A DNA stretch of 64,000 nt from Acinetobacter tibetensis (GTDB lineage Bacteria; Pseudomonadota; Gammaproteobacteria; Pseudomonadales; Moraxellaceae), in contig NZ_CP098732.1 in assembly GCF_023824315.1 (NCBI RefSeq), positions 2,108,001-2,172,000 of the forward strand. Direction: 5' to 3'. Positions within the stretch are counted from its first letter, which is position 1. Each line of letters opens with the position of its first letter. A program made the position numbers and the translations under genes. A model generated the notes under the pieces. It made no database searches, had not been told where the DNA came from, and worked only from the letters and a program-made list of their open reading frames with translations. Below are positions 26,437 to 36,591 of the stretch, piece by piece.

Positions 26437-27900
26437 ATGATTGAAGTTGAATTAAAATTTCAAATTCCTACAGCAAAAAGAACAACGCTCCTTAAAGCCT
26501 TAGACCCAAAAAAATCAAATCTGATTCAACTGCAAGCAAAATACTTCGACACGCCAGATAAACGACTTTCACAACATGGCGTTGCCCTACGCTTGCGCCT
26601 TGAGGGTGAGCATTGGGTTCAAACCTTAAAAGCGGCTGGAAAAAGCCATTTGCACCGTTTCGAGCATAATCATGATTTTGGTATTTCTGAACATGCTCCT
26701 GCTTTAGATTTAACGATTTATGAACATGAACCTGAAGCAAGAGCCATTTTGCAACACGCTTTGGGTGATGAGCTTGCTTCATTAAAATTACAGTTTGAAT
26801 CTGATATTCAGCGTACTTATCGTGTGATTCACTTCGAAGATGCTGAAATTGAAGTCAGCCTCGATATTGGTCGCTTAGCCACTGAAACTGAAGAAAGAGA
26901 AGTCCATGAAGTTGAATTTGAACTCAAACAAGGTTCTATTCAGTCTTTACTTGCCTTTAGTTTTGAATGGGTAAAAAAATATCAACTTTGGTTAGATGTA
27001 CGCAGTAAAGCCGAAATGGGACATCTACTCTCTATTCAGCAACACGTTAGCCCTGCCCAACAGAGCAAAACTTTTCAATTAGTCAAAAAAGACAGTGCTG
27101 ACAGTAATGTCCGCTCGCTCATCGCGCAACAGTTACAGCACCTACTTCCAAATATTGCAGCCATCTCCGCAGGCGTTGCCGAAAAAGAGCATCTTGAACA
27201 AGCTTATTTGGCTTTGGATCATCTCTATTTAACTTCTGCCTTATTTAAAACGTGGAGCAAGGACGTTTCGGATAAGTGGGCATATCAGTTGGCAGCGTTT
27301 AAACATCATTTTGAAAATTTACAACAGCTTGAGCACATGCAAAGTACTTTGGGTGCATTACTTCAAAACCCAACAACTGTCGCAAGCCTAACCCAAGATA
27401 TTTTATATGCACAAGAAAAGCTGAATAATTTGGTGCGCTCAACACTCAATGTCCATCACTTTTTAGAGCTTTTAATGTTTAGCTTACAAAGCAGCACTAC
27501 TACGCAAGAGCTGGACTTAAAAGCTTATGCACAAAACACCTTACAACAGCAATATAAACAGATCCACGAGCAGCTTTTAGAAACTGAAGTCACAAAATTT
27601 GAAAGCCTTGAGCAACTTTCACAACGTATTCGCGAACTCAAGTTTAGCTTCCCCATACTCACCTCAATTTACGATGTGAAAAATCTGCAAAAATATAGCA
27701 AGGCATTAAATGAAGCGCATCAAGCTGCCGAAGAATACTTAACGCTCAGTTCATCTGCCGCCTATATTCAGCAAACTGAATTAGAAGCAAGTGACTGGTT
27801 TGTTTTGGGTTGGTTGACTGCAAAACAAGAAGTGTATGCTCAAGCACTTTTAGATGCGACTGAACAATTTATGGTGAGTCGTAAGTTCCTTAAATTCTAA
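26437..27900 (+). CDS. CYTH domain protein with degenerate CHAD-like C-terminus
   Basis: The 487-residue product starts MIEVELKFQIP, giving the ExExK signature (E3, E5, K7) of the CYTH triphosphate-tunnel fold. Conserved tunnel residues follow, such as ALRLRLEGEHWVQTLKAAGK and ESDIQRTYR. CYTH enzymes such as E. coli YgiF hydrolyse inorganic triphosphate. From about residue 220 it aligns by position with the CHAD domain of the next gene but lacks the conserved His/Arg helix: EHLEQAYLALDHLYLTSALF replaces the usual pattern. It is probably an active CYTH tunnel with a CHAD remnant that no longer binds polyphosphate. Tandem duplication with the gene at 28077 is likely. Confidence 0.82.
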   Translation: MIEVELKFQIPTAKRTTLLKALDPKKSNLIQLQAKYFDTPDKRLSQHGVALRLRLEGEHWVQTLKAAGKSHLHRFEHNHDFGISEHAPALDLTIYEHEPEARAILQHALGDELASLKLQFESDIQRTYRVIHFEDAEIEVSLDIGRLATETEEREVHEVEFELKQGSIQSLLAFSFEWVKKYQLWLDVRSKAEMGHLLSIQQHVSPAQQSKTFQLVKKDSADSNVRSLIAQQLQHLLPNIAAISAGVAEKEHLEQAYLALDHLYLTSALFKTWSKDVSDKWAYQLAAFKHHFENLQQLEHMQSTLGALLQNPTTVASLTQDILYAQEKLNNLVRSTLNVHHFLELLMFSLQSSTTTQELDLKAYAQNTLQQQYKQIHEQLLETEVTKFESLEQLSQRIRELKFSFPILTSIYDVKNLQKYSKALNEAHQAAEEYLTLSSSAAYIQQTELEASDWFVLGWLTAKQEVYAQALLDATEQFMVSRKFLKF

Positions 27901-27923
27901 ACTGCTTGATACCTCAATACACC

Positions 27924-27952
27924 TACATCCACAAATTCAGTTTGTGGATGTA
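27924..27952. terminator. Hairpin between the two CYTH genes
   Basis: TACATCCACAAA pairs perfectly with TTTGTGGATGTA around a five-base loop, 24 bases after the first CYTH stop. No T-run follows, so it may be a weak terminator or an mRNA end-stabiliser. Confidence 0.45.
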
Positions 27953-28076
27953 CTTGATTGCTACATCTAGAAATAGACAAATTACATTTTTACTGGACTT
28001 CTTCAGTCACTTTAGCCAAGATATAAATTTAGCGCGATTAAAATAATTTTAAAAACTCCAGTGCGAGGGCTAGAAC

Positions 28077-29537
28077 ATGTCAGAAATTGAACTCAAATTT
28101 CAAATTCCAGAAGCTTTTCAGGACATGATTTATCAAGATTTCTGCGCCTCCAAAGTCTATAAGCAGCGTTTGCTCGCCCATTATTACGACACCGAAGATT
28201 TTCAATTGGCACAGCAATCTATTGCTCTCCGATTACGTTTAGAGCAAAGTCACTGGATTCAGACCCTAAAATATAAAACTGCACGCCAGATTGAACGTTT
28301 TGAGTTTGAATCTGACTTGGGCAAAAAAAAGCAGCCCAAACTTAATTTAGACGTGTATCAAGACCACTTAGATGAACTTCCCACCTTATTAACCACTCCT
28401 GATGCTGCTCAAAAATTTCAAATTAAATTTTCTACCGATGTAAAGCGCATCTCCAAAATACTATTGTTTAATCAATCTGAAATTGAAGTTTGTCTGGACA
28501 TCGGTCATTTGGTTTTCCAAAATGAAAAATTAAGAATATTTGAAATTGAATTTGAACTGGTACAAGGCTCCATTCATGACTTAATTCGCTGCATAGAACC
28601 ATGGATGAATAAATACCAGCTTTGGTTAGATACTCGCAGTAAATCTCAGCGGGGCGATTTGCATCTACAACAACAGGATATGTTATTACCACAGTATGCT
28701 GAACCGATTCTTTTAGATCAGGAAATGACAACCAATAGTGCTGTACAGATCATTTTAGATAACACCTTTAAACATTTTTTGCCCAATGCCACTGCCCTCG
28801 CTAGCGGCTCATATAATAGCGAACATGTACATCAAGCACGTGTCGCAATACGGCGTATGCGGAGTGCTTTAAAAAGTTATGCCCACTTGGTGCATAATAT
28901 CCCGCCACACTGGGCAGCTCAGCTCCGTATTATCTTTCAATCTTTAGGTCATGCACGAGATACCGATGCCATTCGTGAAACCCTATTACCGCAATTGCAA
29001 CAAGCAGGTTGCTCACATTTAGATATTCCAAATGCTGAGAATTATCACAATCAAATCATGTGGATTTTTCAATCCGTAGAAACCAATCAATTAATATTAG
29101 AATTGATGGACTACATGACTTCTGAACCGAACCTTAAAAATAAAAAGGAAAAACCATTTATAAAATATGCTGAGAAAATCTTAAAGAAAACCCATCAGCA
29201 GATTGCGCATGATATTGGTCATTTTTCTCAGCTAGAAGATGAAGAAAAACACATGCTGCGTAAACGCTTTAAACATTTACGTTACAACATTGAATTTGTG
29301 CGTAGCTTATACCGTAAAAAAGCCGTGAAACACTATTTAACAGCCATTAAACCCATTCAAGAGCTTTTAGGGCAATATAATGACCTCTTGGTTGCCGAGC
29401 AATTTTTTCATGAATTACCCGAAAATGAAGAGGTAACATGTGCCATACACTGGCTTAAACAACAGGAAAAACAACAACTCAAACACGTCGATAAACAACT
29501 GAAAGCATTTAGGAAAATTAAACCGTTTTGGGCATAA
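28077..29537 (+). CDS. CYTH-CHAD domain protein, probable inorganic triphosphatase
   Basis: The 486-residue product has an N-terminal CYTH domain (ExExK at 3-7; ALRLRLEQSHWIQTLKY) and a full C-terminal CHAD domain from about 225. The latter has the basic/His helix EHVHQARVAIRRMRSALKSY split over two turns, then SLGHARDTDAIR and RKRFKHLRYNIEF. CHAD helices bind polyphosphate, and CYTH-CHAD proteins such as YgiF act on inorganic triphosphate. It is cytosolic. Relation to the previous gene is duplication; this copy keeps both domain signatures intact. Confidence 0.87.
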   Translation: MSEIELKFQIPEAFQDMIYQDFCASKVYKQRLLAHYYDTEDFQLAQQSIALRLRLEQSHWIQTLKYKTARQIERFEFESDLGKKKQPKLNLDVYQDHLDELPTLLTTPDAAQKFQIKFSTDVKRISKILLFNQSEIEVCLDIGHLVFQNEKLRIFEIEFELVQGSIHDLIRCIEPWMNKYQLWLDTRSKSQRGDLHLQQQDMLLPQYAEPILLDQEMTTNSAVQIILDNTFKHFLPNATALASGSYNSEHVHQARVAIRRMRSALKSYAHLVHNIPPHWAAQLRIIFQSLGHARDTDAIRETLLPQLQQAGCSHLDIPNAENYHNQIMWIFQSVETNQLILELMDYMTSEPNLKNKKEKPFIKYAEKILKKTHQQIAHDIGHFSQLEDEEKHMLRKRFKHLRYNIEFVRSLYRKKAVKHYLTAIKPIQELLGQYNDLLVAEQFFHELPENEEVTCAIHWLKQQEKQQLKHVDKQLKAFRKIKPFWA

Positions 29538-29544
29538 AACTGAC

Positions 29545-30177
29545 TTAGCGATATTTCCCAAAAACCTTCCACACCTCATTGTCTGCCAGCGGGTCGCTAT
29601 AACTATCGCTGCGTTGCTTACGTGGCTTATCCCGTGCATCGACCAGTTTAAAGTGTTCTTCGGTGCTTAACACAATACCATTCACATAAAATCGGGTTCG
29701 GGTATATTCACTTTGCCCATGCTGAAACACATAGGTTCTAAGATCAATAAACTCACGGTGTGCGACCAATGCTGCCTGTTCATCGCTATTCAGCCAAGCT
29801 TGCATTACAGCTACTTGCTCGGCAGAAAATTCACCGCATTTATCTAATAAACTAGCAATTCCCCTAAAAGTTTTGGATTCTTTAGCCCGAGTTTTATTAA
29901 TTCGAATTCGATCTACATGGAAATAAAACAACGGTAAATTAAGATGACTGGGTAAATGAATGGCATCGACCACTTCATCGCTTAAAAAAGGTTGGCTCAA
30001 CAGTTGCGCCCGCTCAATTAAGTCTTGCCATTGTTGATAATAGTGTGCGACATCCTCTGCCGAACCATAATAAATGGGTAATCCTTCTACATTTGCCAAA
30101 GTTTGTGGCGGCCAAATTTGTTGGCGCAACAGTGAAATATCATGTTTAAGATTTTGAATTGCAATAGCATCTGACAT
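29545..30177 (-). CDS. Uncharacterised protein, 210 residues
   Basis: I do not recognise this family. The product is soluble and mixed helical, with blocks LRQQIWPPQTL, AHYYQQWQDLIERAQLL, FYFHVDRIRINKTRAKESKTF and a basic, probably flexible C-terminus (ARDKPRKQRSDSYSDP). No signal peptide, membrane span or catalytic motif is evident. I prefer the ATG at 30177, with GGAA upstream, over one at 30189. Its 3' end is eight bases from the converging CYTH-CHAD gene, and it is divergent from the DUF3144 gene. Confidence 0.7.
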   Translation of the reverse strand: MSDAIAIQNLKHDISLLRQQIWPPQTLANVEGLPIYYGSAEDVAHYYQQWQDLIERAQLLSQPFLSDEVVDAIHLPSHLNLPLFYFHVDRIRINKTRAKESKTFRGIASLLDKCGEFSAEQVAVMQAWLNSDEQAALVAHREFIDLRTYVFQHGQSEYTRTRFYVNGIVLSTEEHFKLVDARDKPRKQRSDSYSDPLADNEVWKVFGKYR

Positions 30178-30286
30178 AACGCGTTCCATTTTTATAATGC
30201 TTAGGCTATTTTTAGATTAAGTCAAAGGTTTTGTTTCTGCAAGGCTTTGCCTATAATGCAGAATGAAATTTTAGCTAGGAACAGTC

Positions 30287-30676
30287 ATGGTTCAAAAGAT
30301 TGACGCTACCGATGTCACCGAAGAAGAAGCTTTGAATGCTGCTTTTTTTGAACGTGCAGATGAATTTATTAAACATGCCAATGAATTTTGTCGCCCAGCC
30401 AAAGGACAGCAAGTCAAACCCAATGAAATTCGTGGTCAAGTGAGTGCTTCTATGCTGTTTGCAACAGCACGTTTCAATACTTGGGTCGCAGCGAATAATT
30501 TTAAAGATGGCAATGAAATGCGTGACGCCAAAGAACAAGTGATGTCTTATGTCATGCAACAATTCCAAATGATGTTAGAAGATAACTATGACGAATACTG
30601 TGAACAGTTCGAGAACTATTTACGTTTCCGCCATAACGAGGAATTCCATGCCAACAAGCATGATCATGACCATTAA
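30287..30676 (+). CDS. DUF3144 family protein
   Basis: This 129-residue cytosolic protein shows the DUF3144 pattern ADEFIKHANEFC, EIRGQVSASMLFATARFNTWVAA split around residue 60, and VMQQFQMMLEDNYDEYCEQF. The C-terminus is a His/Asp-rich tail (NKHDHDH) that might bind metal. No function is known for the family. The ATG has a modest AGGAAC-type site upstream, and a strong terminator follows. Confidence 0.8.
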   Translation: MVQKIDATDVTEEEALNAAFFERADEFIKHANEFCRPAKGQQVKPNEIRGQVSASMLFATARFNTWVAANNFKDGNEMRDAKEQVMSYVMQQFQMMLEDNYDEYCEQFENYLRFRHNEEFHANKHDHDH

Positions 30677-30689
30677 TTAATGGCAAAAT

Positions 30690-30724
30690 AAAAAAGCCCT
30701 CAGCTTAGACTCAGGGCTTTTTTA
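30690..30724. terminator. Bidirectional terminator
   Basis: AAAAAGCCCT pairs with AGGGCTTTTT around a loop that can add two inner pairs, flanked by A-run and T-run, between convergent genes. It serves the DUF3144 gene and the minus-strand gene ending at 30729. Confidence 0.88.
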
Positions 30725-30728
30725 TTGC

Positions 30729-31040
30729 TTAAACTTTACGATCCCAAACGATCTTTTTTATTACGTTATCGACAATGGTGACGGTGTAATAGGTATTCCC
30801 CACCAAATACACATAGTCTGATGCAGTAAGCTGCTTCCTGTCTTCTTTCCACTCGTAATTCCGCACCGAGATTGGCGATTGCTGCATATTTTGCACCAAC
30901 TGAATATAGCTATCGCCAAGCGATACCAATTGCCCATTTTCAGCACGAATGACACGCGTTTCAGTCGCTGCTGTAGCGTAAGAAGTACCGATTGCAAATA
31001 CAAAAAGCAGATAACCAGAAATTTTTAGAATTTTCTTCAT
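30729..31040 (-). CDS. Small exported protein of unknown function
   Basis: Starting at ATG 31040 the 103-residue product has a signal peptide (MKKILKISGYLLFVFAIG, cleaved near ATA-AT). The mature domain has VIRAENGQLVSLGDSYIQLV and LVGNTYYTVTIVDNVIKKIVW, a beta-rich pattern similar to DUF2845-like or SmpA-like small periplasmic domains. That similarity is only suggestive. The longer reading from 31112 adds a hydrophobic lead with no ribosome site and hides the signal peptide. It lies downstream of the M16 protease region on the opposite side of a terminator. Confidence 0.65.
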   Translation of the reverse strand: MKKILKISGYLLFVFAIGTSYATAATETRVIRAENGQLVSLGDSYIQLVQNMQQSPISVRNYEWKEDRKQLTASDYVYLVGNTYYTVTIVDNVIKKIVWDRKV

Positions 31041-31141
31041 ATAGATAGACTCAATCAAAATGATGTTTTCGTTATTAAGAAGTAATATAAAATTTTGTTT
31101 ATTTTTTACCATCCGTTTAATTTAACTGCAAGTTATAAAAT

Positions 31142-31167
31142 AAAAAGCCACAAAATTGTGACTTTTT
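31142..31167. terminator. Terminator of the M16 protease gene
   Basis: AAAAAGCCACAA pairs with TTGTGACTTTTT (one mismatch). On the minus strand it lies 36 bases after the protease stop and ends in T residues. Confidence 0.62.
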
Positions 31168-31202
31168 ATTAAAACATTCAAGATGCTTAGAACTCAGAAA
31201 AA

Positions 31203-33968
31203 CTAAGGCTTAGCCTGCCCATATTGGTCTGCCATGACTTCAACCAATTGATCGAGATGAATGTATTTTTTGATGGCTTGGTCCACATCTGCTTTGGTCA
31301 AGTTGGCAATCGCTTGATCACGTTTTTTACGGAACAATAAATCGCGGTTTCGTTCTAATTGCGAAGTCAGCATTTGATGAATATTGCGCTCATCTTCCAA
31401 AGCTGTCACTCGGTTTTTTAGAATATCGGCTTTAGCCGCTTCTAACTCTTGTTCTGTGACACCATGATCTAGCAATTCTTGTAAAACTTTATGTACTGAT
31501 TGAGACACTTGCTCAGCTTTACCTGCGGTGTAATTGGCACTAATACTCAGCGCACCAGAGTTCACCCAATCATCTAACTGAATTTCACTGCCAAAGCCAT
31601 ACACCAAAGCATTTTTCTCACGCAATTCCTGAGCTAAACGTGAAGACAGTTGAGAATCTCCAAGAATGTAACTAAACACCAACATGGCTGGTGCATCTGG
31701 ATGATCCTCACCTAGTGGGAAAGTCAGTAAGCTTTGATAACTGCCAAATTCACGTTGCTCGGACAGCACATGCTGCTTCTGTGCTTTATACGGCGTATAT
31801 TCAGATGTCAGTTGCGCATAAGCTTGAGTACCGTTCCAGTTCCCAAACTGTTGTTTTACCGTACGTAACATTTTCTTGGCATCAAACTCCCCTGTAATGG
31901 CGATTTGTGCATGATTCATGGCAAAGAACTGCTGATACAGTTGCTTCACCTGCGCATTACTAGAGGCTTGAAATTGTTTTTTGGCATATTCAGGTTCGAA
32001 GTGATAACGCAAATCTCCTTGCGGATAAACTTCAATTAAACGTGCAATGGTTAGAGCTGCAACGGTTTCAGGCTCCGTGTAGGGACGGTTTAAACTAGAG
32101 AGCGTTTGAGATTTAATTAAATCAAACTGTGACTGTTCGAACTTCGGATTTTTCATGACTTCGACAATGTAATTAAAGAAGTCTTCAAATTTTTCTTTTT
32201 TCGCCACAATTTGAATGGTCATACCGTTGCCATTAGACGATGCTGTTGCAGAACCACCAGCATCAATCGATTTATCGGCAATATCTTGTAAGCTATATTT
32301 ATCCGAAGCACGGAGCAATAAATAAGAGGTGAAATCAATAATTTCACTTTTGTTCATTAAAGCTTGGGCTGTACCAAACTCAACATTAATGGTGGCATAG
32401 GTTTTATTGTCACGGGTCGTAACAGGATAAAGCGCGTATTTCATCCCATTTTTGAATTCACCACGTTGAATATTCCTCTCGTTCTTTTCCAAATATTGCT
32501 GAGAGCTTGCAACATATTGCGCCACTTCTTGTTGATACACACTCACATCTTTTAGCGGCTCTGGTGCTTGAACCTGTTGGTCTAAAGTTTTACTTGGTGC
32601 TTTTGCCTGCTGCTGTTGCATGGCTTTTTTCTGATCTTCTGGAGTAGGCTCAATATCCCCAGAAATACGGTGCTCTTTGACTAAAAATTGTTTTAAGGTC
32701 TGATTCACCTCATTCAGACTCAAGTTTTGAATATTATTTAAATCCAAATAATATTGATCCCAACGTCCCTGACTCGCTACAAAATAATCCGCCAGACGTG
32801 AACCCAATGCCGCAGAGTTACTTTGAATACTGTCGGCCTGATTTTGAATGAGACTTTTCACGCGCTTTAATTCAGTTTCATTAAAAGCTTGGTTTTTTTC
32901 AACTCCTTGATCGAGCGCTTGATCGACTTGTTCGGCATTATGATTCGGTGCATACATTGCCCCCATAAAGACCAAATTAAAATCACGATCTAACCATGTG
33001 GTTGCCTGCACCATAGTACTGGTACCTGTTTCCACCATACTTTGATATAAATGCCCGCTCGGCTGCATGGTATACAACAGTGGAGACAAAGCTAAAGCGG
33101 GTTTGATCTGTTCATTTTTACCGTTTAAGTAAATATTGAACTTGGCTAAATCACTGCCCTTCGCTACTTTAAATTCACGCTGTTTAATTTTACTTGCATC
33201 AAGCTGTGGCACTTGAACCTGAGCAGGAATCTGACGTGCAGGAATTGAACTAAACTGTTGATCAATTTGCTTAAGGACTTGCGCCTTATCAAATTTACCT
33301 GCAATCACCATGGCAGCATTATTGGGTGCATACCACGTGCGATAGAACTGGTTCAGTTCATTCATTTTGATGGACTGCAATTCTTTTAAATCGCCAATTG
33401 GTAAACGTCCTAAATACTGGTTTCCATAAGCCGATTTCCACATCTGATCCATCAACACTGCAAAAGGTTGATCCAGACGTACTTCTCGCTCACGTTTCAC
33501 AATAGAGATTTCTGAAGGGACAAATTTCTCTTGCAGCACCAATTTATCCATACGCTCTGCTTCTAAATGCAAGATTTCATTCAAAGCGGTTTGTTCTGGG
33601 CGGACAACATTTATATAGCGGGTCGAATAATAGTCGGTACTGGCATTGGTCATTAAAGTGTATTGATCCAATCTGCGCTGGAATTCTTCACCTTTGACAT
33701 TTTGCGTCCCTTTAAAGGCAAGGTGTTCTAACAAATGTGCTAGCCCCCCTTTACCTTGCGGGTCATTCAATGAGCCTGTCAGATATATGGTACTCATATA
33801 GACTTTATTTTCTTTATCGTTCGGTGCCAAAATCACCCGAAAACCGTTATCTAATTTATATTCTTCAATTTGATGATCTGATTTGACCAAAACTGGCTGT
33901 GCCCAAGCAGCCGAACTTAAACCAACAAAAAACAGAGAGAAAGTAAGTTTTTTCAACCGCATTAACAT
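31203..33968 (-). CDS. M16-family zinc metallopeptidase, exported
   Basis: This roughly 921-residue protease has a signal peptide (LTFSLFFVGLSSAAWA) and is probably periplasmic. The inverted zinc motif HLLEH is at about 78-82 with the downstream Glu in ILHLEAERMDKL. The second half repeats the fold without the zinc motif (for example ITGEFDAKKMLRTVKQQF), as in pitrilysin and PqqL-type enzymes where both halves form a clamshell around peptide substrates. I choose ATG 33968, after GGAA; an upstream ATG at 33992 would mask the signal peptide. The gene stands alone with terminators on both sides. Confidence 0.88.
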   Translation of the reverse strand: MLMRLKKLTFSLFFVGLSSAAWAQPVLVKSDHQIEEYKLDNGFRVILAPNDKENKVYMSTIYLTGSLNDPQGKGGLAHLLEHLAFKGTQNVKGEEFQRRLDQYTLMTNASTDYYSTRYINVVRPEQTALNEILHLEAERMDKLVLQEKFVPSEISIVKREREVRLDQPFAVLMDQMWKSAYGNQYLGRLPIGDLKELQSIKMNELNQFYRTWYAPNNAAMVIAGKFDKAQVLKQIDQQFSSIPARQIPAQVQVPQLDASKIKQREFKVAKGSDLAKFNIYLNGKNEQIKPALALSPLLYTMQPSGHLYQSMVETGTSTMVQATTWLDRDFNLVFMGAMYAPNHNAEQVDQALDQGVEKNQAFNETELKRVKSLIQNQADSIQSNSAALGSRLADYFVASQGRWDQYYLDLNNIQNLSLNEVNQTLKQFLVKEHRISGDIEPTPEDQKKAMQQQQAKAPSKTLDQQVQAPEPLKDVSVYQQEVAQYVASSQQYLEKNERNIQRGEFKNGMKYALYPVTTRDNKTYATINVEFGTAQALMNKSEIIDFTSYLLLRASDKYSLQDIADKSIDAGGSATASSNGNGMTIQIVAKKEKFEDFFNYIVEVMKNPKFEQSQFDLIKSQTLSSLNRPYTEPETVAALTIARLIEVYPQGDLRYHFEPEYAKKQFQASSNAQVKQLYQQFFAMNHAQIAITGEFDAKKMLRTVKQQFGNWNGTQAYAQLTSEYTPYKAQKQHVLSEQREFGSYQSLLTFPLGEDHPDAPAMLVFSYILGDSQLSSRLAQELREKNALVYGFGSEIQLDDWVNSGALSISANYTAGKAEQVSQSVHKVLQELLDHGVTEQELEAAKADILKNRVTALEDERNIHQMLTSQLERNRDLLFRKKRDQAIANLTKADVDQAIKKYIHLDQLVEVMADQYGQAKP

Positions 33969-34055
33969 GTTAATTCCAATATATTCAGTCATATAAATAT
34001 TTTATAGGCTGACTATCTTACGGAATCGAAAATGGTATTTATAGTGAAGTTTTGC

Positions 34056-34085
34056 AAAGCAACCCTCAGTTTTGAGTGTTGCTTT
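34056..34085 (-). terminator. Hairpin after the PhzF-like gene
   Basis: AAAGCAACCCTCA pairs with TGAGTGTTGCTTT with one mismatch around a four-base loop, 13 bases past the minus-strand phzF stop. The tail GCAAAACTT is only modestly T-rich. Confidence 0.5.
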
Positions 34086-34097
34086 GTTCAAATATGA

Positions 34098-34922
34098 TTA
34101 ATCTAAGAACAACTCTGCCTGCATATAGAGTTTGCCATAACCTGAAATTTCAATGCGTTCCTGATCAACAATTTTGCAATACAATTCGCCACCTCGCGCA
34201 GAGGCTTGATATGCAATCAACTCTGTTTTGTTTAATCGTTCTGCCCACAATGGCGCTATGGCAGTGTGAATAGAACCTGTGACAGGGTCTTCATTGATGC
34301 CTATTGCAGGGGCAAAATAACGTGACACACAATCATACTCTGCATTTGAAGCAGTAATCGCAACATCTACACTTGAACCATGTGCGGTAATAGCGGTACG
34401 TAAAGAACCCAATTGCTTTAACAATTCTAAGTTGGGTTGCTCATCCAAAACATCTTGTACGTTTTCATACTCTACAATGTAAGCTTGTTGATTCAGATAA
34501 ACATTTTTAAATGGCTTGCTAAGTGCCTGTGTTAAAAGTTCAGGATAATCTTCTACTTTTTCTGCACGGCGGATTGGAAAATTCATACAAATTTTGCCAT
34601 CTTCCGCCTGACTCACAACAAAAACACCCAATTTTTTCACATGAAAATGAATGGTTTTGGCTGGAGTAAAATCTTTAAATAGTACAAAGCTACTGGCTAA
34701 AGTTGCATGCCCACAAAAATCAACTTCTGCTGTAGGTGTAAACCAACGAATTTCAAAATGCTCGGCATCAATCTTTTTTACAAATGCAGTTTCAGACAGG
34801 TTATTTTCCAAAGCAATATTTTGCATCAGTGCTTCATCTAACCATTGTTCAGTCACAATTACTGCCGCAGGATTCCCCTTAAATAATGCATTGCTAAAAG
34901 CATCGACTTGATACATTTTCAT
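34098..34922 (-). CDS. PhzF-family isomerase/epimerase
   Basis: This 274-residue protein has the PhzF (diaminopimelate-epimerase-like) two-lobe fold: YQVDAFSNALFKGNPAAVI, the catalytic Glu E44 in NNLSETAFV, WFTPTAEVDFCGHATLA near 60-76 and EDPVTGSIHTAIAPLW. PhzF isomerises a dihydro-hydroxyanthranilate in phenazine synthesis, but isolated relatives like this one are common and mostly uncharacterised. No phenazine genes are nearby, so only the isomerase class can be claimed. Confidence 0.88.
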   Translation of the reverse strand: MKMYQVDAFSNALFKGNPAAVIVTEQWLDEALMQNIALENNLSETAFVKKIDAEHFEIRWFTPTAEVDFCGHATLASSFVLFKDFTPAKTIHFHVKKLGVFVVSQAEDGKICMNFPIRRAEKVEDYPELLTQALSKPFKNVYLNQQAYIVEYENVQDVLDEQPNLELLKQLGSLRTAITAHGSSVDVAITASNAEYDCVSRYFAPAIGINEDPVTGSIHTAIAPLWAERLNKTELIAYQASARGGELYCKIVDQERIEISGYGKLYMQAELFLD

Positions 34923-35078
34923 GATTTATCTCCATTGTTTCATTATGATTATGCCGTTACAGTCAAACAATAACAGATACAAATTTATTTGATTTATGGA
35001 TACAGTTGTTGCATGACACAAAAAAAGAAAGCCAATATCCAAAATACTGACTTTCCTGTTTATGATGTAACAGCGAAA

Positions 35079-36467
35079 TTAATTCTCGGTTAAATCAACA
35101 TTTTCTTGTTTAAAAATAGTTTGATCGGTTTGCCCCAAGACTTGACTGGTGACCATTCCAGCAGTCATTGAACCATTCACATTCAATGCCGTACGTCCCA
35201 TATCAATCAAAGGTTCAATCGAAATCAGTAGCGCCACTAAAGTCACGGGTAAGCCCAACATCGGCAACACAATTAAGGCAGCAAAAGTCGCACCACCACC
35301 CACACCTGCAACACCAACAGAACTCAAGGTCACGACACAGACTAAAGTTAGAATCCAGATTGGATCTAATGGGTTAATCCCAACGGTTGGTGCCACCATC
35401 ACCGCCAACATGGCAGGATATAAACCCGCACAACCATTTTGACCAATAGTTGTCCCAAAAGAGGCTGAGAAACTGGCAATCGACTCAGGCACACCCAGAC
35501 GGCGCGTTTGTGCCTCAATATTTAGTGGAATACTGGCTGCACTAGAACGACTGGTAAATGCAAAAGTTAGTACAGGCCAAACCTTTTTAAAGAATTGAAC
35601 GGGATTGACACCTGTAAACAACAAAATGAGTGCATGCACAGCAAACATAATGCCCAGACCTATATAAGATGCGACAAGGAATCCACCCAAATTTAGAATG
35701 TCTGCCAATTTTGAATTCGCCACAATATTGGTCATTAAGGCAAATACACCATAAGGCGTAAGGGTCATAATTAAGCGGACTAATTTCATCACCCATGCTT
35801 GCATAATTTCAATCGCAGCAAGCAGTTTTTGCCCTTTCTCTGCATCTGACTTAATTAAGTTTAAGCCAGCCATACCAAGGAATACGGCAAAAATCACCAC
35901 ACTAATAATTGAAGTCGGGTGAGCGCCAGTGAGTTCAGCAAAAGGATTGGTCGGAATAAAAGATAGAAACAGATCTGGAACTTGTAAACCTGTCACTTGC
36001 CCCACATAGTCAGTCTGAATGGCATTCAGACGTTCAGTTTCTTGTGCCCCCTGAACCAAACCTGCCGCGGTGAGTCCAAAAGCACTGGTCACCACCACAC
36101 CGACAAAAGCGGCAATCGCTGTTGTGACCAATAAGGTACCGATACTAATAAAACTGATTTTGCCAAGTGACCCTGCATCATGCAGCTTAATCACCGCACC
36201 TAAAATGGAAACGAAGACCAGAGGCATGACCACCATTTGCAGCAGTTTGACGTAGCCTTTACCGACCAAGTTAAACCATTGCACCGACTCTTGCAGCACC
36301 GTTGAACCTGTGCCATACACCACATGCAAGAGCAAACCGAACACCACCCCCAAGCAGAGACCAGCAAGCACCTTTTTGGCAAGGCTCCAATTGGTATGAC
36401 GTGTCCGACTTAATAAGAACAGCAATGCCACAAAGAGGATGACATTGATGATTAAGGGCATATTCAT
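35079..36467 (-). CDS. tcyP: L-cystine sodium symporter, TcyP/YdjN type
   Basis: This 462-residue dicarboxylate/amino acid:cation symporter family member has eight or more transmembrane segments. It has the TcyP-type start and [20 protein letters not shown], re-entrant serine-rich loop [16 protein letters not shown], and [21 protein letters not shown], where glutamate transporters have a different loop. TcyP imports L-cystine and some analogues. This complements the sulfur-uptake operon at the start of the window, although the two are unlinked. Confidence 0.88.
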   Translation of the reverse strand: MNMPLIINVILFVALLFLLSRTRHTNWSLAKKVLAGLCLGVVFGLLLHVVYGTGSTVLQESVQWFNLVGKGYVKLLQMVVMPLVFVSILGAVIKLHDAGSLGKISFISIGTLLVTTAIAAFVGVVVTSAFGLTAAGLVQGAQETERLNAIQTDYVGQVTGLQVPDLFLSFIPTNPFAELTGAHPTSIISVVIFAVFLGMAGLNLIKSDAEKGQKLLAAIEIMQAWVMKLVRLIMTLTPYGVFALMTNIVANSKLADILNLGGFLVASYIGLGIMFAVHALILLFTGVNPVQFFKKVWPVLTFAFTSRSSAASIPLNIEAQTRRLGVPESIASFSASFGTTIGQNGCAGLYPAMLAVMVAPTVGINPLDPIWILTLVCVVTLSSVGVAGVGGGATFAALIVLPMLGLPVTLVALLISIEPLIDMGRTALNVNGSMTAGMVTSQVLGQTDQTIFKQENVDLTEN

Positions 36468-36591
36468 GTTTTTTCCCTAAATAATGTAACCCCTATTATA
36501 AATCAAAATTCAATTCGACTTTTGGCTTTACCTGTACAGACTCACCAAGTGTTCAAATTTAGACTACTCCTGCAACAATCAGAGTTATGAT

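Noticed and set aside
35149..36255. Plus-strand frames antisense to the cystine symporter
   Set aside because: They are complementary shadows of membrane-helix codons, without ribosome sites or family resemblance.
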